Translations under genes and position numbers: made by a program | Shown: in pieces, positions 50,316 to 60,886 of the stretch | Numbering within the stretch: position 1 is the stretch's first letter | How the letters are laid out: every line of letters starts with the position of its first letter | Assembly: GCF_047948215.1 (NCBI RefSeq) | Contig: NC_134456.1 | Span: 62,887,529-62,951,528, forward strand | DNA: 64,000 nucleotides | Direction of reading: 5' to 3' | Source: Lycorma delicatula | Lineage: Eukaryota > Arthropoda > Insecta > Hemiptera > Fulgoridae | Notes under the pieces: generated by a model | Databases searched by the model: none | The model's input: only the letters and a program-made list of their open reading frames with translations | Told to the model about the DNA's origin: nothing

Positions 50316-51863
50316 ACTGATTGTTGTCAGTCTCTCCTGTGTCAAAATGAAAATAACTTTTTCGTATATTTAAAATAACCATTTCTGATTCTTGACTGAA
50401 ATAGCTTGGCTTACTTTCAAAATGGCAGACAACTTGAAAACCGTCGGTGTAAAAACACACAAAACGGAAAACAATGGGGAAAAGTTAGTTATTTCGCAAT
50501 TAATTAGTTATATTTTTAAATCTATTTTACAATTTCACTCCGGTTTAAATTGTTTTAGCTTAAAAAGTAAAAGGTTTTAGGATTTTTTAATTTTTTCTTT
50601 GAAAATAAATTTCTTTAATTAAATTAATCGCATGGGAAAATAAAACTGATGAATAACTTAAGACCTCCATTTTTTCTCGGTGTTTTACCGTTATTACCAG
50701 TGGTGTTTTATTATGCTCAAACTTATCGGAAAAAATGTAATGTATTTAACATGACTACATAAAAATAAAATCTAAAATTATGTTTGGTGTTTTAATATAT
50801 ATGTAAACATATAACTGAGAAATATTTATATTTAATCAACTATAGTTGATGTATAAAAGTTACCATCGTTTTATATTTTAATTTAAACATTTCAGTACTT
50901 ATTTGTTGTTATTAATGTATTTTGAAATGAATTAATAAATAAATTAAATTAAATATCAAATTTTTTTATATATATTTCTTTAATAATTTACGGTGGTTTC
51001 AGTTTTTTAAACAAAGTTTTTTTGTGAATATGTTACAGTCTAGTTTCATGAATCATAGATGACTACAATAAATTCAGGTATACGTTTAATAAATTGATTG
51101 ATACGGTTTGATATGAGAATAGGTTATTGTTGAATAAATTGAAGGGAACGTGTGAATGATGTGTATTCATAATTTTTAGGACGTCCTTAATATCAACCGA
51201 TTTAAATCAATATACGGAACTGATGTGGGCGTTTGACAGCAGTTTTAATCTTATATATGTGTGTTTACGTTTCTCCTTAGGGATTTATAAAATAAACTGA
51301 AATATCATAAACTATATTTAACACAAGAAAAGATGATGTGCTCACTGATTCTGGTTTCAATTATCTGTGGTATGACAAATCAAGTTAAATAGAAACTCTG
51401 CTTTGTGAAGCAGTGCACTGCGACGAATCCAAAGAGAAAGTTTTGTTTGTAGTGATTTTAACCTCGTACCTTAACCTTTGGAATAACTATTTAGTTTTAA
51501 TTTATATCTATAGTTATTATTTTTTGGATTATGCAGCGTAAAGGAAATTTATGTACTTAAAATTTGTGTTTATCTAAGCAACTGTGACGATATTTACGTG
51601 AAATGATTGGAGATTGTAGCAACTTGTTACTTCTGTTTTCTTCATAAATTTCATGATGTGTTTATCAGTTTACGTAGATCGTATATCTTATGTTATAACA
51701 TTTTTACAGGATACATAAAATGTATACTAAGCGTAGAAAGAGTTTTTGTTACAGTAGACTAAATATTTGATCGATTAGAAATTATTTCCTGAATACAAAT
51801 TTTATATTCCCTTTAAGTGTTTTATATGTGATTTTATTTGTATTTCCGCATTATGTGTTTAAG
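50316..51863. other. AT-rich non-coding DNA, nothing recognised
   Basis: The 62-codon plus frame at 50392-50580 has no recognisable motif. No other features. Confidence 0.55.
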
Positions 51864-51865
51864 TA

Positions 51866-53204
51866 CAGGGTGATTCAAAGAAACGGGAAATTAAAAAATT
51901 AAATAACGTTAATGAAAATTTTTTTTTAGAAAATGCATTTTATTTCATATAATTGTACAAATGTTGCCATTTTAGGATACATACATTTTAGTTTATTTTT
52001 TAAAGATGACATCTTCCAGGTGACGTCCTCTTCTACGTAAACACTCACGAAGTCTCTTCGTAAATTGTTCATGGTTTGACGTAACATCTCAACTGGAATT
52101 TCCGCAATTACTTCTCGGATCTTTGCCTTCAGTTCTTCCGATGTAGCAGGTCTACTGTGGAACATTTTTGCTTTTAAGGTGACCCCACAAAAAGTAATCG
52201 CAAGCTGAGAGATCAGGCGATCTGGGAGGCCATCTAATGTCACCGTTTCGTGAAATGACACGTTGTCCAAACAATCGGCGTACAGCTGCCATCGATATTC
52301 GTGCAGTATGTGACGTTGCTCCGTCTTCTTGAAACCAGGCTGTGTTAAGAATCGGTGGAAATCTCTTTTGTTGTTCCATAACAAAGGTTTCAAGCACGGC
52401 TACGTAACGAGCCGACGTCACTGTAATCGCAAGACCGTTGTCATCCTCAAAAAAATAAGGGCCTATAACACCGTAAGATGACATAGCACACCACACGGTC
52501 ACTTTCTGGCTGTGCAACGGACGCTGGTGTAGCTGCGTAGGATTTTCTTGTGCCCAGTATCTGAAATTTTGCTTGTTAACAAATCCACTGAGGTGGAAAT
52601 GCGCTTCGTCTGACATCCACAGTTCGTGAACAAACTCTTCGTTATCATTTATCTTCTGAAGCATTACATTACAGAATTGTGCTCGCACAACTGCATCGTT
52701 CGGTTTCAGTTCCTGGACGATCTGCAACTTGTATGGATGGTATTGCAAGTCCTTCACTAATTCTTCGAACACTTGAACTATGCAATTGTAAAGATGCTGA
52801 GAGATGACGGATTGACCGATGCGGACTTCGTGTGACAGCATCTTGTAAAGCTTGAACATTCTGTGATGTACGGACGGTTCGATCACGGCCTGGAGGTTTC
52901 TTTTTCATTGCCGAACCAGTTTCCTCAAAATTAGATATCCATGTTTTAATTGCATGTGCTAATGGAACACGGTCGTGCCGTCCCAGATTAAAATGACGGC
53001 GAAATTCACTACGCGCTCCCTCCACACTGTTATTGTTTTTGTAAAACATTTGATACCAAATGCACGTTGCGCACCACTCCAAGGATCCATGACAACTAAA
53101 TGGCAGGTTGGGTTAGAGAGGCTGGCACCACTTATCAAGTGGTACCAATCGCCCACGGCTACCAACACAACTTTCAAAATTTCCCGTTTCTTTGAATCAG
53201 AATA
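51866..53204 (-). mobile_element. mariner-like (IS630/Tc1/mariner superfamily) DNA transposon
   Basis: Terminal inverted repeats are visible: tgattcaaagaaacgggaaa (51871-51890, continuing two more bases) at the left, and its exact reverse complement at about 53178-53199 at the right. The left end continues outward as caggg preceded by TA (51864-51865), the expected target dinucleotide. At the right, the outer five bases are altered (gaata) although TA-like bases follow. The body encodes one transposase on the minus strand (51993-53090). Total length of about 1.34 kb is normal for the superfamily. Confidence 0.9.
51993..53090 (-). pseudogene. mariner-like transposase, broken by four frameshifts
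   Basis: The enzyme would bind the inverted ends and cut and paste the element at TA sites. From the likely start ATG (53090, MDPWSGAQRAF) the reading shifts near 53050, 52757, 52160 and 52053, ending in LEDVIFKK and TAA (51993-51995). In order: the N-terminal helix-turn-helix region (FYKNNNSVEGARSEFRRHFN, then FEETGSAMKKKPPGR and SVRRI), the linker (KDLQYHPYKLQIVQELKP), and the DDE catalytic core with MSDEAHF (Asp codon 52608-52610), FQEDGATSH and RSPDLSACDYFLWG. The second and third aspartates are 36 residues apart by my count, not the 34 of classic mariner. The catalytic triad is intact in the longest open segment (52152-52886, 244 codons). Only frameshifts disable it, so the copy is fairly young. 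It is clearly a different lineage from the remnant at 14.7-15.7 kb. Confidence 0.92.
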
Positions 53205-53566
53205 TTATAATATCAATTTAATATTAATATTATAATGTTATATTAATATTGATGCAGTATATTTTTATTGAGTTTATTACTAGTATCCTCCATTATTTAC
53301 GGGTAAGCTGTACTAATTGCAAAAGATGGAGTCAGTAATTATGAAAAATTGTATTTACTTTAAAAAAGACGATCTATGCAATTTTTTACATTACAAAAAA
53401 TTTATTCTTCATAAATCGTCATTATTCTGTAATAGTAAATAGAGTATTATTAATAATAGTGTTTTAATATAATTTTAACCATATGCACTGATAAAGACTT
53501 GTAAAATGCTTATGAGATACTGGGCAGAAAATAGTTTCTAGATCATTTCTACATGTTTTAGCGATT
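53205..53566. other. AT-rich non-coding DNA, nothing recognised
   Basis: Spacer between the mariner-like element and the next repeat. No frame or repeat partner seen. Confidence 0.6.
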
Positions 53567-54195
53567 GAACATCCCTGAATCCATTTTGACTAGTTTCGGC
53601 GTGACGTCTGTACGTACGTATGTTATCTCGTATAACTCAAAAACTATTAGTCGTAGGATGTTGAAATTTTGGATTTAGAACTGTTGTAACAGCTAATTGT
53701 GCACTTCCCCTTTTGAATGCAATCGACTGAACCAAGATTGTCAAAAAAAGCCAAAAATCCCCAAAGATTTGGATTTTGGACTTTTTCTTAACTGCAGTAA
53801 TAAGCTGTCATTGAGAGCTTTTCAACGATATATATCGTTATATATTATATTATATTATATATGTTATATTATATATATATATGTAATATATAAGTAACGA
53901 TATATATATATATATATATATATAATATGTGGTACTTATTTTCATTGGTTCCAGAGTTATAGCCAAATAAAATTTTAATTAATGAAATATTTGGATCTAA
54001 CACGGGGAAGGCACATCGGTTCGAATCTGAATTCATCTCCTTGAAAAAAAATAAAAAAATAAAATAAAAAATATCGGAAGTTATTAATTAAATAAAATTT
54101 TATGTACGTTACATTAAAAAAAAAAAATTGTGTATATGTAACTTATTAGGCGTACAAGGAAGTCATGTAGTGTCCACATCAGTTTTTTTTTTCAG
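53567..54195 (+). mobile_element. Non-coding repeat family X, copy 2 (5' truncated)
   Basis: Collinear with copy 1 from 'tgaatccattttgactagtt' (53576) through 'ggatgttgaaattttggatt', 'ggcacatcggttcgaatc' and 'gtacaaggaagtcatg' to 'tccacatcag' (about 54190). The 5' 100 bp with the acttccttgtac end are missing. It retains a central segment (about 53730-53990) that copy 1 lacks, so the two copies have complementary deletions. An 'aacgatatatatcgtt' palindrome in that segment has expanded into the (TA)n tract. Confidence 0.8.
53825..53928. repeat. (TA)n-rich microsatellite grown inside a repeat
   Basis: Imperfect TA repeats, twice bounded by 'aacgatatat', lie inside repeat family X copy 2. The motif likely seeded the microsatellite. 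Confidence 0.9.
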
Positions 54196-56015
54196 TCATG
54201 GACTAAATCTGCCTTTTACCAGAAAGATATAATCTGACTGTGTAGTAGAAAGCTACTACCTGCAAGCTATTTTGAAGCTCCCACTTCTCTTAATCAACAG
54301 TATGCGCTTATTTTTTTCATCTGATCTATAAATTCTAGTCGTAGAATAGTTTACAAATATAATTTAGTTACATTTCCATTATGTGCTGTATGTAGTATAT
54401 AACTGCATGAAATTATTTTGTTATATTCTGTTTTGTTATTCTGTCGAATAACTCGGCTTATATGATTTCTTGTTTTAAAAAACAGATGCTAAAGTCAGTA
54501 GAACGTTACAATAACATATTTGAGGTTAGACTACAGAATATTTCTTATTTATGTTGGATATATTGTAATTGGTGAAAAAAATACATTTGTTCATCAGTTG
54601 AGATATATTTTTCTGGGCGCAAGTTTGTGGGATTTTAACAGAAATTTATCCAGAAAAAACAATAGAAGTAGTCAGTTAATGTAAAGTCTAATATCACGGA
54701 GTAAATCATTTTAAGGATTTATAAAGGTTGATAAAAATTCTTGATTTTTTTTTTCGTTTTAATATTTTTTATTTAAAATTATAATTTCGTATCATATTTA
54801 CAGCATGAAAATGAATAAAAAAGTTCCATCGTAAACAAAAATATTATGGTCATTTTCTATTAGTTGGATTCTTTTTTGTCCAATATCTTTTTCTTTTTAG
54901 AAAAAAACACTACCTTTACTGTAAAATATTGTTGGGCGACATTTTATCGTTCACCACTTTTTTTTTTGTATACTTTCAACATATTTAATATAATTTCAAT
55001 CACCAAATTGATGAATTTTATGTACAAATAATTGTAATGAACCATTAAAATGCCGCCTCTTATATCAAGGAATTATTTTATTTTATGTACGGATAAATGA
55101 TTTGATTGTATTCATAATAATTGTTAAGGTTAGTTTGGATTCCATCTTTTCCTATAGTAATTATAATTATAATTGAAATCAGTTGAATTTAATCCGCTAT
55201 GGTTGTTTGAAACGTCCTTGAGAAGAATATAAAATAATATTAAATTAAAATTACAGTTAATGTACTATCATAACTGTTATGGGAGCTCTTGGTTGTGGAA
55301 TAATAAATTCGCTTATCATACCTTCGTGTATGACGTTCGAATGGCTTTCCTATCTATTAATTTATGGATTTAAAAAAAAATGTGTATTTAACAATTCATT
55401 TAGGCTGTAGAGGCGGTTTGTCATATGCTTACGTACACATGTTCCTATCGTGAACTTAACTTGCACCTTGATAAGGTTAGATTATTACACAAGTACCTTA
55501 TTACTTTTAAAAGTAAACTAACTGTCTTATCTTCAACTACGCGATTATACTTTTCCTTATTTTGAAGTTTTTGTTTATTACATTACAAATTGTAAATAAT
55601 TTGATAATATTGTTTTTGTTTTATCTCACTTTAACCAAAAGGCGTGCTCTAAATAATTTATTTGTCGGAATTTCATACTGCTGTTTTGCATTAGGTGAAT
55701 AACTGCTTAAATAGTTAATATATACTGGTTTGTAGTATAGCCTGACTATGTGTAATAAATAATTTGGTTTATATACTCGTAAATCAGTATAAAAAGGAAT
55801 AATTTTTCTTTAATTTAGATTTGCATTTTTCCTTATAGGCTGTACGTTGTTCAAGGTTTCACTTATTAGGTAAATATTGAACCTTAAGCACTTAAATGAC
55901 GAAGTTGATTTTTTCTTTTTCTTTTTTAATCATTGCTTAAAAAAAAATTAAACGGTCCTAAGAAAAGCTTGTGATTATTATTGTTTTTAGTTTGGGATAA
56001 AATATAATATGGATT
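54196..56015. other. AT-rich non-coding DNA, nothing recognised
   Basis: No coding frame above chance length, no RNA gene and no repeat partner. Confidence 0.6.
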
Positions 56016-56020
56016 TTATT

Positions 56021-56041
56021 GCGCGCGCGCGCGTGCGTGTG
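56021..56041. repeat. (GC)n(GT)n microsatellite
   Basis: An alternating purine-pyrimidine run gcgcgcgcgcgcg followed by tgcgtgtg. Such GC runs are rare in this AT-rich DNA and have Z-DNA-forming character. Confidence 0.93.
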
Positions 56042-56289
56042 TTTTTATTAACATGATTGTTTAATAAATCACCAATTAAAATCAAGAATAATAAATGCTA
56101 AATAGGAATAAAGTAATGATTTGATGAAACGAAAACTACAGTTTTACAAACATTGATTTTTTGAATTTATTTTCTATTTTCTGTTATTTATTTATTCAAT
56201 CATATTTGCAGCAGGCTGATGCCTGGCTACTGATGATTTGATGAACTGCTTTAACTGAAAAATTTTATGACCGTTTTTAGGCAGAAAGA

Positions 56290-56835
56290 TTATATTCCAC
56301 CTCAGCTGTTGGCCGGCTTCATTTTAAGTAATTTATTTGTTAATAAACGTTTCAAAATCTGTTAATGTGGCTGTCACGTAATGTCTGTCGCCGTGGGTTG
56401 TAAAAGTCACCATTCCCGGCCGAGAAATGCATGAATTCAAGTGGGTCTCGGTCCGAAACCAGTGGAATTTTGTCAACAGCAGACTTAGTTCGGAGTTCAC
56501 AAATATGCGTTAAATCTCAGCCAAAGTTTACTATGGTACACAGTAAACAATTATCTATTTCAATCGGGGCCGCTCCTCTGATGAAAACCATCTAGAGAGC
56601 CGTGATATCCCCATTTTAACCCGTATGCGGCATGGTTTATGGGATCTGACGTTTAGAGGCGCAGAGGAGAGGTTCCGTCGGCAAAATAACGTTGAAACAC
56701 CAGACGAACCGGGCAGTGCAGATACGGCCACAGGTTTGAAAATGCAGCCGTTCTGCTTAGCATAAACAATAAGGTCCACACGTCTCCGTGAGTCCAGCTT
56801 TCTTGATTAATATTATTTGAAATCCGTGGTTTCAT
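56290..56835. other. Unassigned GC-rich island, probable old transposon fragment
   Basis: GC content rises well above the surroundings between about 56290 and 56790. The longest frame is minus 56555-56779 (74 codons, phrases VSALPGSSGVSTLFCRRN and SRWFSSEERP). The only other GC-rich blocks of this kind in the window are the R1-like fragments, so a mobile-element origin is likely, but I could not align it with them or identify a motif. Confidence 0.35.
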
Positions 56836-57324
56836 CTTTTTTTATTAATAGGCAAACCAGTAGATTTTGTTATAGAAAACCAAGTGAGTTCTTAGCAAAG
56901 GACACCAATCTAGTAGCTACGTAGACTATATAGCAATTAATAGTGAGGATAACAGTGTGCTTAATATTGGATTCACATATTAACATTTCGGGATAATAAA
57001 TATAAACGCATACACGTCTCTTCTTATAATATAAACCAGTTTATTTACAGTTTTACCCTGAAATCTTTTTTTAATACCCTAAGTACACCGAGCTTTAATC
57101 CTTTGAAAAATCAACTTTTAAAACATGAATATATAAAATTGTTGTGTATAAAACTAAAGTCCTTAAAAATCCGTTTGTGTAACCCAATTTTAAAACATAA
57201 ATGAGATTTATAAAACCTTCCTGATAGTTAAGTAATGGTGGTAGTGAAGTTAAATACAGCGTAAAATTTAAAAAAACTTGTTTAAACAGATTGTTTAAAC
57301 ATTTTGAAACATTACGTGGATTTG
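56836..57324. other. AT-rich non-coding DNA, nothing recognised
   Basis: No feature supported by the sequence. Confidence 0.55.
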
Positions 57325-57563
57325 AAAATCGTCGTCGCTAATCAGCTGCTTAACAGGTGATTTTTGTAGTCGAAGGTCCTGAGGTTCAAATCTTAGTTAA
57401 ATTTCTTTTATATGGATTTGAATACTAGACGATGAATATCTGTATACTATGGGGTTGTAGTTCAGATGACCACACATCTCAGGAACGGTCGGTTGAGTTC
57501 GTACAAAATTACACTTTATTTCCTGTCATTCATATCATCCTCATCTTACTGGGTCATCGGGTT
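57325..57563 (+). mobile_element. SINE family 2, nearly full length but decayed
   Basis: Head traces at 57331-57400 ('gtcgtcgctaatcagctg', 'gtagtcgaaggtcctgaggttcaaatc', the last being box B-like) join 'tatatggatttgaatactag' and 'accacacatctcaggaacgg', ending with 'tcatatcatcctcatc'. The box A region is lost. It is collinear with the copies at 36.5 and 46.1 kb. The 64-codon frame at 57432-57626 lies inside the SINE and is not a gene. Confidence 0.82.
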
Positions 57564-58929
57564 GTTTTATTGTTCACAAAGTTGAACAGATTCCAGCGGC
57601 GTACACACATTAGAAGTAGAGAATAGAGAAAATGTTCTTTTGGTTGCTAAAAAAAACAAAAAAAAAAAACTAGTGTTTATATCATTAATATAACAACTCA
57701 TCAGCTATAATAAAATTATTAATGTTTCCCCATTATTCTGATTTTTAAATTTTATTTTGGAATCAAATTATTGCTTGATTTCTTTTTAAAGTATGCACTT
57801 GACAGTAAAATGTATATTTTTGGAACTCTAAATAATATATTTAAAAAAAAAAACTATTTGAAAAATTTTTGTCCCAGTGAAATACTTAATTCCTTTTGTT
57901 ACACGAATGGGGAATTTTTTCGAGTTTTAATTTTCTTCGGGAATTATACCTTTTTTACTCTAAAAGTGACCACAAGAATTTTTCTCTGTATATATTTAAA
58001 TTAAATTTGTCGTGACTGTTGAATTTATGAAAAAACATACAAAACAATTAGATTCATTCTTGTTGAACGTTTAGATAGACAGTTTTTGTTGTGAAAGTTA
58101 CTCTGTTGAATCTAAAATCCTTAAAACGTTCAAATCAGATTCTTTCATTTAAAGTTATCGAAGCTTACTGTTTGTGTTTTGTTTCGTAGATTTAAAATAT
58201 GCTTCATTTCATTGCATTAAAAAGACATAACAGGATATTGAACTAAAAAAATAAATAAATAAAAATAGCGATAAATATCTAGGTTATGAGAATAATCATT
58301 ACAAATAATGTACGAAAGATGAAAGAAATTTTTTTCACTCTATTTTTTTTTTCTTTTATATCAAGTAAGTAAAATTTTTCTGTTCGTATTGCATTATTAT
58401 TATTATTAAATACAGTACGGCAGGAAATGACCCGGGAATGTTGTATGAATGTCAGTTTTGCATAATTCATTCTCTACTTTATTAATGAAGCGATTCTAAG
58501 GATTCAGTCATGTGTTAAATGAATTAAAAGTAAAATGTTTTCTATATAAATATGTCAACCTTTGTACTTAAAGTCAAAGTAAAAACTGTTAAAATAATTA
58601 TAATCTATTTTTTTATGTAACATTATATTCTATGTCGTTAGATAGGAATGATGTATTTCACGCATTTTTATTTTGACCAAACTGAACAAAAGCTAAAGTT
58701 AACATAACCAATTTTTTGTAATTGAGATAAATAGAACATTACTTAAAAGCGCCTCTTTTTTACTTACTTTTTTCACGCTCTTTCCTTGTTCTACGTGTGG
58801 ATGCTAATTCGTCGTTATTACGACTCTATTTAGAAAAGAAACCGGTAATTTTAGTTAAGAAAACATTTTTGACAACTCCGGTACAGGCGAAGATTTATTA
58901 GATCCTTATTTCCTTAATTAAAGTTAGTA
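57564..58929. other. AT-rich non-coding DNA, nothing recognised
   Basis: Short frames on both strands (for example plus 57771-58004) are rich in Phe, Ile, Leu and Lys, as expected from AT-rich DNA. No feature supported. Confidence 0.55.
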
Positions 58930-59174
58930 AGTTGTTAACCTGCTTAAACTGTACCTCACCACAACCGGCAGTACAGAGTGACAGTTTGAAACGGTTTGTT
59001 GGTGGGGGGGGGGGGATATATATATATACATCGCAGGGAAATGATGAAAACGGAGATTTGTTCAAATCCCTAAGAGAGATGGATCAATTCACGGAAGATT
59101 TTAAAATTACAACTCTGTGGGTGATTTCCCTACAGAAAGTAAGTGATTTTGAACAAGCGGCATGATAAACACCT
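58930..59174. other. Unassigned complex block with a 12-bp G run
   Basis: The plus frame 58932-59165 (77 codons) crosses a run of 12 G (59004-59015) followed by (TA)n (59016-59028). The frame therefore depends on the run length and is not convincing. The block directly precedes the inverted repeat at 59175. Confidence 0.35.
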
Positions 59175-59220
59175 CGTTAATCAGACGAGCAAAGCGAGCG
59201 TAGGCTATGTTTGATTAGAT
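59175..59220 (+). repeat. Left 46-bp inverted repeat around the R1-like fragment
   Basis: Reads cgttaatcagacgagcaaag onward to 'gattagat'. It pairs with 60841-60886 (reverse complement) at 39 of 46 positions. It contains TTAA at 59177-59180. The similarity stops sharply at both ends. Confidence 0.92.
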
Positions 59221-59271
59221 TATGTTGATTCCGTGTAATGACGTATCGCGCACTATATTAATATAACCTTC

Positions 59272-60840
59272 TTTTTTTTTGTTTTATATTATAGATGAGT
59301 CTCAGAAATGCCATTTACGCACCTCCCATAAATGGGGGAGTGTCGGACTCGCACACTCTAGACGTTATTAAGAGCCTATGTGTATCCGCACCCTACCGAC
59401 ATAAAACTCCTATCTCACCGTTTCTCTTCCTCTGGGGTCGGTCCTGTAGTATTAGCATTGCGCAGGCCCAGGAGGTGCCTTTATGGTTTAGGGGTCCAGA
59501 GTCCTCGTGTTTCATCACCGTCACCCATCCGCACAAGTGCAGACGCACGACGGCTTCACAGGGGCTGTCCTTCGCCCCTTCACCTTCAAGTCACGTTTTT
59601 CGCCTGAGTCTCAGGTCTTTTGTATGGAACTCTGATTCCTTGCTGGATGATCTCAGTCCTCTTACTGATCTGGGTCCTAAATCAGGCTAAATCCCATTCT
59701 CTAGCTTCTCTCGCTTTAGTTTTCAGGATACTTGTTGCTAGGTGTACTACCTTGTCCCATTTCGCTCTTCCTGTGATCATGTATGGAACTGTTTCTTCCG
59801 GAGAAAGCCAGCTTAACCTGACATCTTGTCTGACCACATCCCACCGCTGGCATTGGTAGATGGTGTGCTCAACGGTATCTTCAAGATAGCAGTACCTGCA
59901 TAGAGGAGACGCTCTCCTGCCAAATCGATGCAGGAAGGCTTCAAACTCGCCATTTCCAGAAAGGAGCTGCGTTAAATAGAAACCTACCTCACCCAGTCCT
60001 CTCTGCACCCATACATCTGTTCTCGGAATTAATTTACAGGTCATACACCAGTAGGTGAGGTATGCTAGGCCTCCTGCCACTCGGCCAGAAGTAAGTGCTT
60101 AGCTTCGGTCTTAGTCATACTAAGATAAATCTGCCGGAGCATCAATGCACGCAGCCGCACCGGGGGAATCCCGGAGATGACCTCAATAGCGTTTCGCGAA
60201 ACCGAGCCGTATGCGGCCACAATGTTCAAAGCAGCACGTCTTTGAAGCGATGATATTTTATCTACATTCCTTTTCTTTTCAAGGGCCTCTACCCACGCAG
60301 GGAGGGCATAAAATATGACAGAAGAAGCCACCGTCAGTATTATACGTCGTCTAGAAGCACGAGGACCTCTGTGGTTACGCATAAACTTACCGAGATTATC
60401 AACAACTGTCTCCAACCACACGCCGAGATTCTTAACGCACCCCGACGTGGGAATACTGGTTCCAGCAACATTAATTTGCATTTCTCGCAGTCTTCTTCTC
60501 CCGACCAACGCTAATACGGAGGTTTTGATAGGTGCTAACTGTAGACCTCTCAACTCAAGCTAACAGCTTATTCGCCGGACCGCATTATTGGCTACCTCCT
60601 CTACTTCTGCTTCAGTGTGTCCGACCACGAGGAGGACCAAATCATCTGCATATGCAACAAGTTCAACGTCCCCATCAAACTGAAGTCTCAAAAGCCCATC
60701 AAAAGCGAGGTCCCACAGGAGTGAGCCGAGAACCGGCCCGCGCGGAACTACACCAAACACGTCAAAAACCAACTCACCATCTTCTGTGGAGGTTTTAAGC
60801 CTTCTGCAATGTAGGTAGCTGTTAATTATGCCAAGGAGAT
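59272..60840 (-). mobile_element. R1-like non-LTR retrotransposon, 5' truncated (copy 2)
   Basis: Minus-strand element containing the distal half of the RT domain, the post-RT region and zinc-finger tail, a 3' UTR of about 390-400 bp (59681 down to about 59285) and an A-run (T-run 59272-59280). The 3' UTR is shared with copy 1 at 4.2 kb. The 5' truncation coincides, within a few bases, with the edge of the right inverted repeat at 60841. The GC-rich composition contrasts strongly with the flanks. Confidence 0.88.
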
Positions 60841-60850
60841 ATCTAACCAA
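59682..60850 (-). pseudogene. R1-like ORF2 fragment: reverse transcriptase and C-terminal zinc finger
   Basis: The ancestral protein copies element RNA into DNA at a nicked target. The first 96 codons (60850-60563) hold the palm of the RT: VVPRGPVLGSLLWDLAFDGL, then the catalytic YADDLVLLV (YADD at residues 67-70). One in-frame TAG at 60560-60562, most likely from TGG, interrupts the frame. The same frame then continues through QLAPIKTSVLALVGRRRL and the thumb region to about 60065. A single frameshift near 60070 leads into the last 132 codons. These contain VWVQRGLGEVGFYLTQLLSG and the CX2CX7HX4C finger (C61, C64, H72, C77) and end at the TGA at 59682-59684. The upstream endonuclease and ORF1 are absent. 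The sequence style and the C-terminal finger fit the R1 clade (R1/TRAS-like); exact clade not determined. Only two lesions in about 390 codons means the copy is fairly young. Confidence 0.9.
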
Positions 60851-60886
60851 ACATAACCTACGCTCGCTAACTTCGTCTAATTAACG
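60841..60886 (-). repeat. Right 46-bp inverted repeat around the R1-like fragment
   Basis: Inverted partner of 59175-59220 (39 of 46 matches; differences cluster at four adjacent positions around 60869-60872 plus three transitions). It contains TTAA at 60881-60884. It abuts the 5'-truncated end of the RT sequence. Confidence 0.92.

Noticed and set aside
58932..59165. 77-codon plus frame as a small gene
   Set aside because: It depends on the length of a 12-G run and a TA run, and has no conserved motif.
59295..59690. 131-codon plus-strand open frame
   Set aside because: Antisense to the 3' UTR and end of ORF2 of the non-LTR element. Openness is due to GC-rich composition.
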